Assembly (NCBI GenBank): GCA_020846575.1
Contig: JADLDQ010000178.1
Coordinates: 1-8,313 of the forward strand
Direction of reading: 5' to 3'
Origin: Burkholderiales bacterium
GTDB taxonomy: Bacteria; Pseudomonadota; Gammaproteobacteria; Burkholderiales; SG8-39
Length of the DNA: 8,313 nucleotides
In this document: positions 5,961 through 8,313 of the stretch, one piece after another
Numbering within the stretch: the first letter of the stretch is position 1
How the letters are laid out: each line of letters begins with the position of its first letter
Translations under genes and position numbers: made by a program
The notes under the pieces: generated by a model
What the model was told of the DNA's origin: nothing
Seen by the model: only the letters and a program-made list of their open reading frames with translations
The model's database searches: none

Positions 5961-6944
5961 TCAGTCGAGCTTCGGGATGCCGGCGGACTTCGCGATGCGC
6001 GCCACCAGTTCCTGCTGGCGGCGGATGAGCGCGGCGAACTCCTCGGGCGACTTGCTCACCATGCTCTCGAAGCCGACTTTCTGCACCCTGGCGCGTCCCT
6101 CCGGCGAGGTGAGGCCGTGCACCACGTCGGCGAACAGCCGCTTCACGATCGCCGGGGGCAGCGCGCCCGGGCCGAGCAAGCCGGTCCACTGCGGCGGGGG
6201 TTCGAAGCCGGGCAGCACCTCGTTGATCAAGGGCACCTCGGGCATCGCCCGGAAGCGCGCCGAGGACATCACGGTGATCAGCTTCACCTTGCCCTCGCGG
6301 ATCAGCGGCAAGCCCTGAGCCCCCACCACGAAGGCGAGCTGCAGCGCCCCGCTCGCCGCGTCGAGCACGGGACTGGTCTTGTAGGGGATGTGGGTCAGCG
6401 GCGCGCCGGACAGCATGTCGATCTGCTCGCCGGCGAGGTGCATCGAGGTGCCGATGCCGGTGGTGCCGTAGTTCACCTTGCCCGGGTTGGCGCGGGCGTA
6501 CTCGATCAGTTCCTTGAAGTTGTTGAAGGGCAGGGCGGCGTTGGCGACCACCAGCATGGCGATGTCGCCGATGATGGTGATGGGCGTCAGGTCCTTGAGC
6601 GGGTCGAAGGGCAGCGGATTCTTCGCCAGCACCGGCAGCACCGCGGGCACGCTGGCATTGGAGACGAGCAGCGTGTAGCCGTCGGGGGCCGCGCGCACCA
6701 CCGCACCCACCGCGACGATGCCGCCTCCGCCGGGGCGGTTTTCGACCACGCCCGGCTGGCCCATCGTCTCGCTCATGACCTGCGCGGCCACGCGCGCGAT
6801 CAGGTCGCCCGGCGTGCCGGCGTTGAACTGGGTGATCACGCGTATCGGTCGCGCAGGATACGCCTGGGACCAGGCCGGCGCCGCGAGCGCCGCCGCGATG
6901 GCCGCCATCAGGGTGAGTCGGGCGCGGTGCGTACGTCGCTGCAT
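5961..6944 (-). CDS. Bug-family (TctC-type) periplasmic substrate-binding protein of a tripartite tricarboxylate transporter
   Basis: This 327-residue protein reads on the minus strand from ATG 6942-6944, with AGGAG six bases upstream (plus-strand 6951-6955). A signal peptide occupies residues 1-28: a basic start MQRRTHRARL, an Ala-rich core, and cleavage expected after AWSQA. The mature start YPARPIRVITQF, the NRPGGGG segment (69-75) and APDGYTLL (86-93) are hallmarks of the Bug/TctC family. Later segments include YGTTGIGTSMHLAGE and HIPYKTS. The family delivers carboxylates, such as citrate, terephthalate or other acids, to the TctA/TctB membrane parts. No TctA/TctB gene is in this window, so this is an orphan receptor here, as is common in Burkholderiales. 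It converges with the decarboxylase group, so it is not in their operon, and its ligand is unknown. Confidence 0.92.
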   Translation of the reverse strand: MQRRTHRARLTLMAAIAAALAAPAWSQAYPARPIRVITQFNAGTPGDLIARVAAQVMSETMGQPGVVENRPGGGGIVAVGAVVRAAPDGYTLLVSNASVPAVLPVLAKNPLPFDPLKDLTPITIIGDIAMLVVANAALPFNNFKELIEYARANPGKVNYGTTGIGTSMHLAGEQIDMLSGAPLTHIPYKTSPVLDAASGALQLAFVVGAQGLPLIREGKVKLITVMSSARFRAMPEVPLINEVLPGFEPPPQWTGLLGPGALPPAIVKRLFADVVHGLTSPEGRARVQKVGFESMVSKSPEEFAALIRRQQELVARIAKSAGIPKLD

Positions 6945-7272
6945 GAATGACTCCTATGCTTTTCGGCCGCCTGCGCCGCAGGTGCTGCAGGGCGCCGGCG
7001 GCGGGCTTGGCTGTGCGCCTTGCTGCGCGCCTTGCTGCGAGCCTTGCTGCGAGCCTTGCTGCGCGCCTCGCTGCGCGCCTCGCTGTGCACGGAGCTTAGC
7101 TCAGCAGCGGGTACGCGGTAAACGCCAGCCGGCGCCGGCGTGCGCGGCGGGAGGTCCGGGCGCCGCGGCCGGACGCGGCGCCTTTGCCCGCTTCGAGCCG
7201 GTGCGGGCAAGCGCCACGCGGGCAGCATTTGACGCGAAAATCCCCCCCGGACCGCTCAACCCGGAAGACCGC
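6945..7272. other. 328-base intergenic region with 12-bp tandem repeats
   Basis: This gap separates the Bug receptor (transcribed leftward) from the small protein gene (transcribed rightward), so it should hold promoters for both directions. It contains the receptor's ribosome site at 6951-6955, a weak hairpin (CCTGC at 6970-6974 with GCAGG at 6978-6982) and the tandem repeats at 7019-7090. No clear -35/-10 pair was found on either strand. An open frame runs through it in phase with the small gene at 7273, but its composition (Cys-Ala-Pro-rich repeats) and lack of a credible start argue against coding. Confidence 0.5.
7019..7090. repeat. Six tandem 12-bp repeats
   Basis: Six consecutive 12-bp units start at 7019, 7031, 7043, 7055, 7067 and 7079. 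The consensus is CTTGCTGCGCGC: units 2 and 3 read CTTGCTGCGAGC, units 5 and 6 start CTCGCTG, and unit 6 ends TGCAC. A degenerate partial unit precedes the array. The unit length is a multiple of three, so it stays open in several frames without being evidence of coding. Confidence 0.9.
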
Positions 7273-7548
7273 ATGACCCGGCGCAACGATGCCGAGCACC
7301 ACTTCATCCCGCCAGCCTGCAAGTCGGAGGTTCTCGACCGGCCCGGCATGTGCGCGCCGCTGAAGAACGGCAAGCCCGCGCGCGCCGTCCAGTGCATGGA
7401 CGGGCGTGGCGTCGCCACCACGATCGCCACCGCCACCGCGCTGGGGTTGCGGTCCGGCGAGGCCGCGCGCACGCGCCGGCTCGCCAGCCTGCGCGACGAG
7501 CGCTGCGCGGCCTTCGAGCGCTGCGCGGCCTTCGAGCGGTTCGCCTAG
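7273..7548 (+). CDS. Small Cys-containing hypothetical protein upstream of the transporter
   Basis: The frame runs from ATG 7273 to TAG 7546-7548 and gives 91 residues. GGAAG at 7263-7267, five bases upstream, is a modest ribosome site. Codon third positions are mostly G/C. The middle part (about residues 11-45) has three spaced Cys (16, 27 and 41) and no obvious membrane segment; the end is a duplicated ERCAAF hexapeptide. Its stop codon directly touches the ATG of the downstream transporter, which suggests coupled translation. I do not recognise a family. It could be a chance open frame in GC-rich DNA, since minus-strand frames are also open here. Confidence 0.45.
   Translation: MTRRNDAEHHFIPPACKSEVLDRPGMCAPLKNGKPARAVQCMDGRGVATTIATATALGLRSGEAARTRRLASLRDERCAAFERCAAFERFA
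7498..7533 (+). repeat. 18-bp tandem duplication at the end of the small gene
   Basis: Two exact copies of an 18-bp unit (7498-7515 and 7516-7533, each starting GAGCGCTGCGCG) are followed by a partial third, GAGCGGTTC. In the small gene's frame this repeats Glu-Arg-Cys-Ala-Ala-Phe. It is an in-frame duplication typical of slipped-strand replication. Confidence 0.9.
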
Positions 7549-8313
7549 ATGACGGGATCTGCACGCCGCGGGCTGCTGCGCTGGGTGTCGGGCCGGGGTT
7601 ACCTGCTGATGGCGATCACCGCCGTCTTGTGGTCTGGAAACGCGGTCATCGGGCGCGCGGTGCACGAGACCATGCCGCCGGTCGCGCTGAACTTCTGGCG
7701 CTGGATCGTGACGCTGCCGGTGTTCGCGGTGCTCGCCTGGCCGCATCTGCGCGAGGACTGGCCGCTGGTGCGGCGCCACTGGCCGATCCTGTTTCTGTTC
7801 GCCATCCTCATCATCAGCGTCTACAACACCTTCGCCTACATCGGGCTGAACACCACCACCGCGATCAACATGCTCCTGATCAACACCACGCGGCCGGTGA
7901 TCATCGTGTTGCTCTCCTATGCGTTCTTCCGCGAGAGGCCGAGCGCGCTCCAGGCGGCGGGCTTCCTCCTGGCGCTGTGCGGCACCCTCGGCATCCTGGC
8001 GCGCGGCGATCTGGAGGCGCTCGTCGGCGTGCGCTTCATCGCCGGCGACCTGTGGGTGGTGGCGGCGACGGTGGCCTGGGCGCTCTACACCGTGCTGTAT
8101 CCCAAGCGGCCCTCGATCCACCCGACCAGCCTGATGTTCGTGACCATCGTCATGGGCCTGGCGGTGCTGCTGCCCTTTTTCCTGTGGGAGAACTTGCGGG
8201 TCCGAACCATGGAGATTGAGCCCCAGACGTTCTGGGCGATCGGCTACCTGGGTCTGATCGCCGGCGGCATCGGCTACGTGTCCTACAATCGCGTGGTCGA
8301 GGTGCTGGGCGCC
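7549..8313 (+). CDS. EamA-family (DMT superfamily) membrane transporter, 3' partial
   Basis: The frame opens at ATG 7549, directly after the stop of the upstream small gene, and stays open to the right edge; 255 residues are visible of a family length near 300. About eight hydrophobic helices can be seen at roughly residues 16-36, 45-64, 79-96, 104-126, 133-152, 166-185, 193-213 and 227-246. The first repeat carries the EamA-type pattern LWSGNAVIGRAV, then PPVALNFWRW, and later NTTTAINMLLINTTRPVIIVL. The second repeat begins near GDLWVVAATVAWALYTVLYPK. This duplicated five-helix layout is typical of drug/metabolite transporters of the inner membrane, many of which export amino acids or other metabolites. 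The substrate is not readable. No strong Shine-Dalgarno lies before the ATG, so it may depend on coupling to the upstream gene. An in-frame ATG at 7609 lies inside the first helix and is less likely. Confidence 0.88.
   Translation, partial: MTGSARRGLLRWVSGRGYLLMAITAVLWSGNAVIGRAVHETMPPVALNFWRWIVTLPVFAVLAWPHLREDWPLVRRHWPILFLFAILIISVYNTFAYIGLNTTTAINMLLINTTRPVIIVLLSYAFFRERPSALQAAGFLLALCGTLGILARGDLEALVGVRFIAGDLWVVAATVAWALYTVLYPKRPSIHPTSLMFVTIVMGLAVLLPFFLWENLRVRTMEIEPQTFWAIGYLGLIAGGIGYVSYNRVVEVLGA

Noticed and set aside
4729..6189. 486-residue minus-strand open frame opposite the amidohydrolase and the zinc protein
   Set aside because: The composition is Arg/Ala/His-rich and low in motif content; the plus-strand amidohydrolase has all expected metal-site residues, so this is a shadow.
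5670..6950. 426-residue plus-strand frame opposite the Bug receptor
   Set aside because: It overlaps the zinc protein out of frame and is antisense to a full-length Bug receptor with a signal peptide. The product is Arg/Gly/His-rich with no motif.
7019..7090. Possible CRISPR array or Cys-rich protein repeat
   Set aside because: The units are only 12 bp with no spacers, so it is not CRISPR. The in-frame Cys-Cys-Ala-Pro repeats lack a credible start and ribosome site.
7096..8121. 341-residue minus-strand frame opposite the small gene and the EamA transporter
   Set aside because: The plus strand encodes a multi-helix EamA protein; the minus frame has typical shadow composition (Arg, His and Gln rich).

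Overview
The window is GC-rich DNA with coding-strand codon positions strongly biased to G/C. Its gene content suggests a betaproteobacterium, most likely of the order Burkholderiales or a close relative. That placement is inferred from a Bug-type (tripartite tricarboxylate) periplasmic receptor, an arylmalonate-decarboxylase-like enzyme resembling the Bordetella protein, and a gamma-resorcylate-decarboxylase-like amidohydrolase. No rRNA, tRNA, CRISPR array or insertion sequence was recognised.

Left part (1-3500): the window opens inside a large secreted or surface protein. It carries cadherin-like tandem repeats, then a cohesin-like domain, a two-repeat dockerin-like segment and two more cohesin-like domains, and ends in a short Trp-rich tail. 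A DUF3467-family gene follows in the same direction after a GC-rich hairpin, and then a gene for a small two-helix membrane protein of unknown function that ends at a strong inverted repeat.

Middle part (3730-5925): two same-strand genes encode structurally unrelated decarboxylase-type enzymes. The first resembles cofactor-free arylmalonate decarboxylase (aspartate/glutamate racemase superfamily, one catalytic Cys). The second resembles metal-dependent gamma-resorcylate decarboxylase (amidohydrolase superfamily). An 80-residue eight-cysteine putative zinc protein follows. On the opposite strand, converging on this group, is a Bug-family receptor with a signal peptide and no membrane partners in view. 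Together these look like a small carboxylate or aromatic-acid catabolic neighbourhood, although joint action is an inference.

Right part (6945-8313): a 328-base gap holds six near-identical 12-bp tandem repeats. It is followed by a putative 91-residue Cys-containing small protein with an 18-bp internal tandem duplication. That gene abuts the start of an EamA-family (DMT superfamily) transporter, which runs off the right edge.

The most interesting items are the single polypeptide carrying both cohesin-like and dockerin-like modules, and the side-by-side pair of unrelated decarboxylases.
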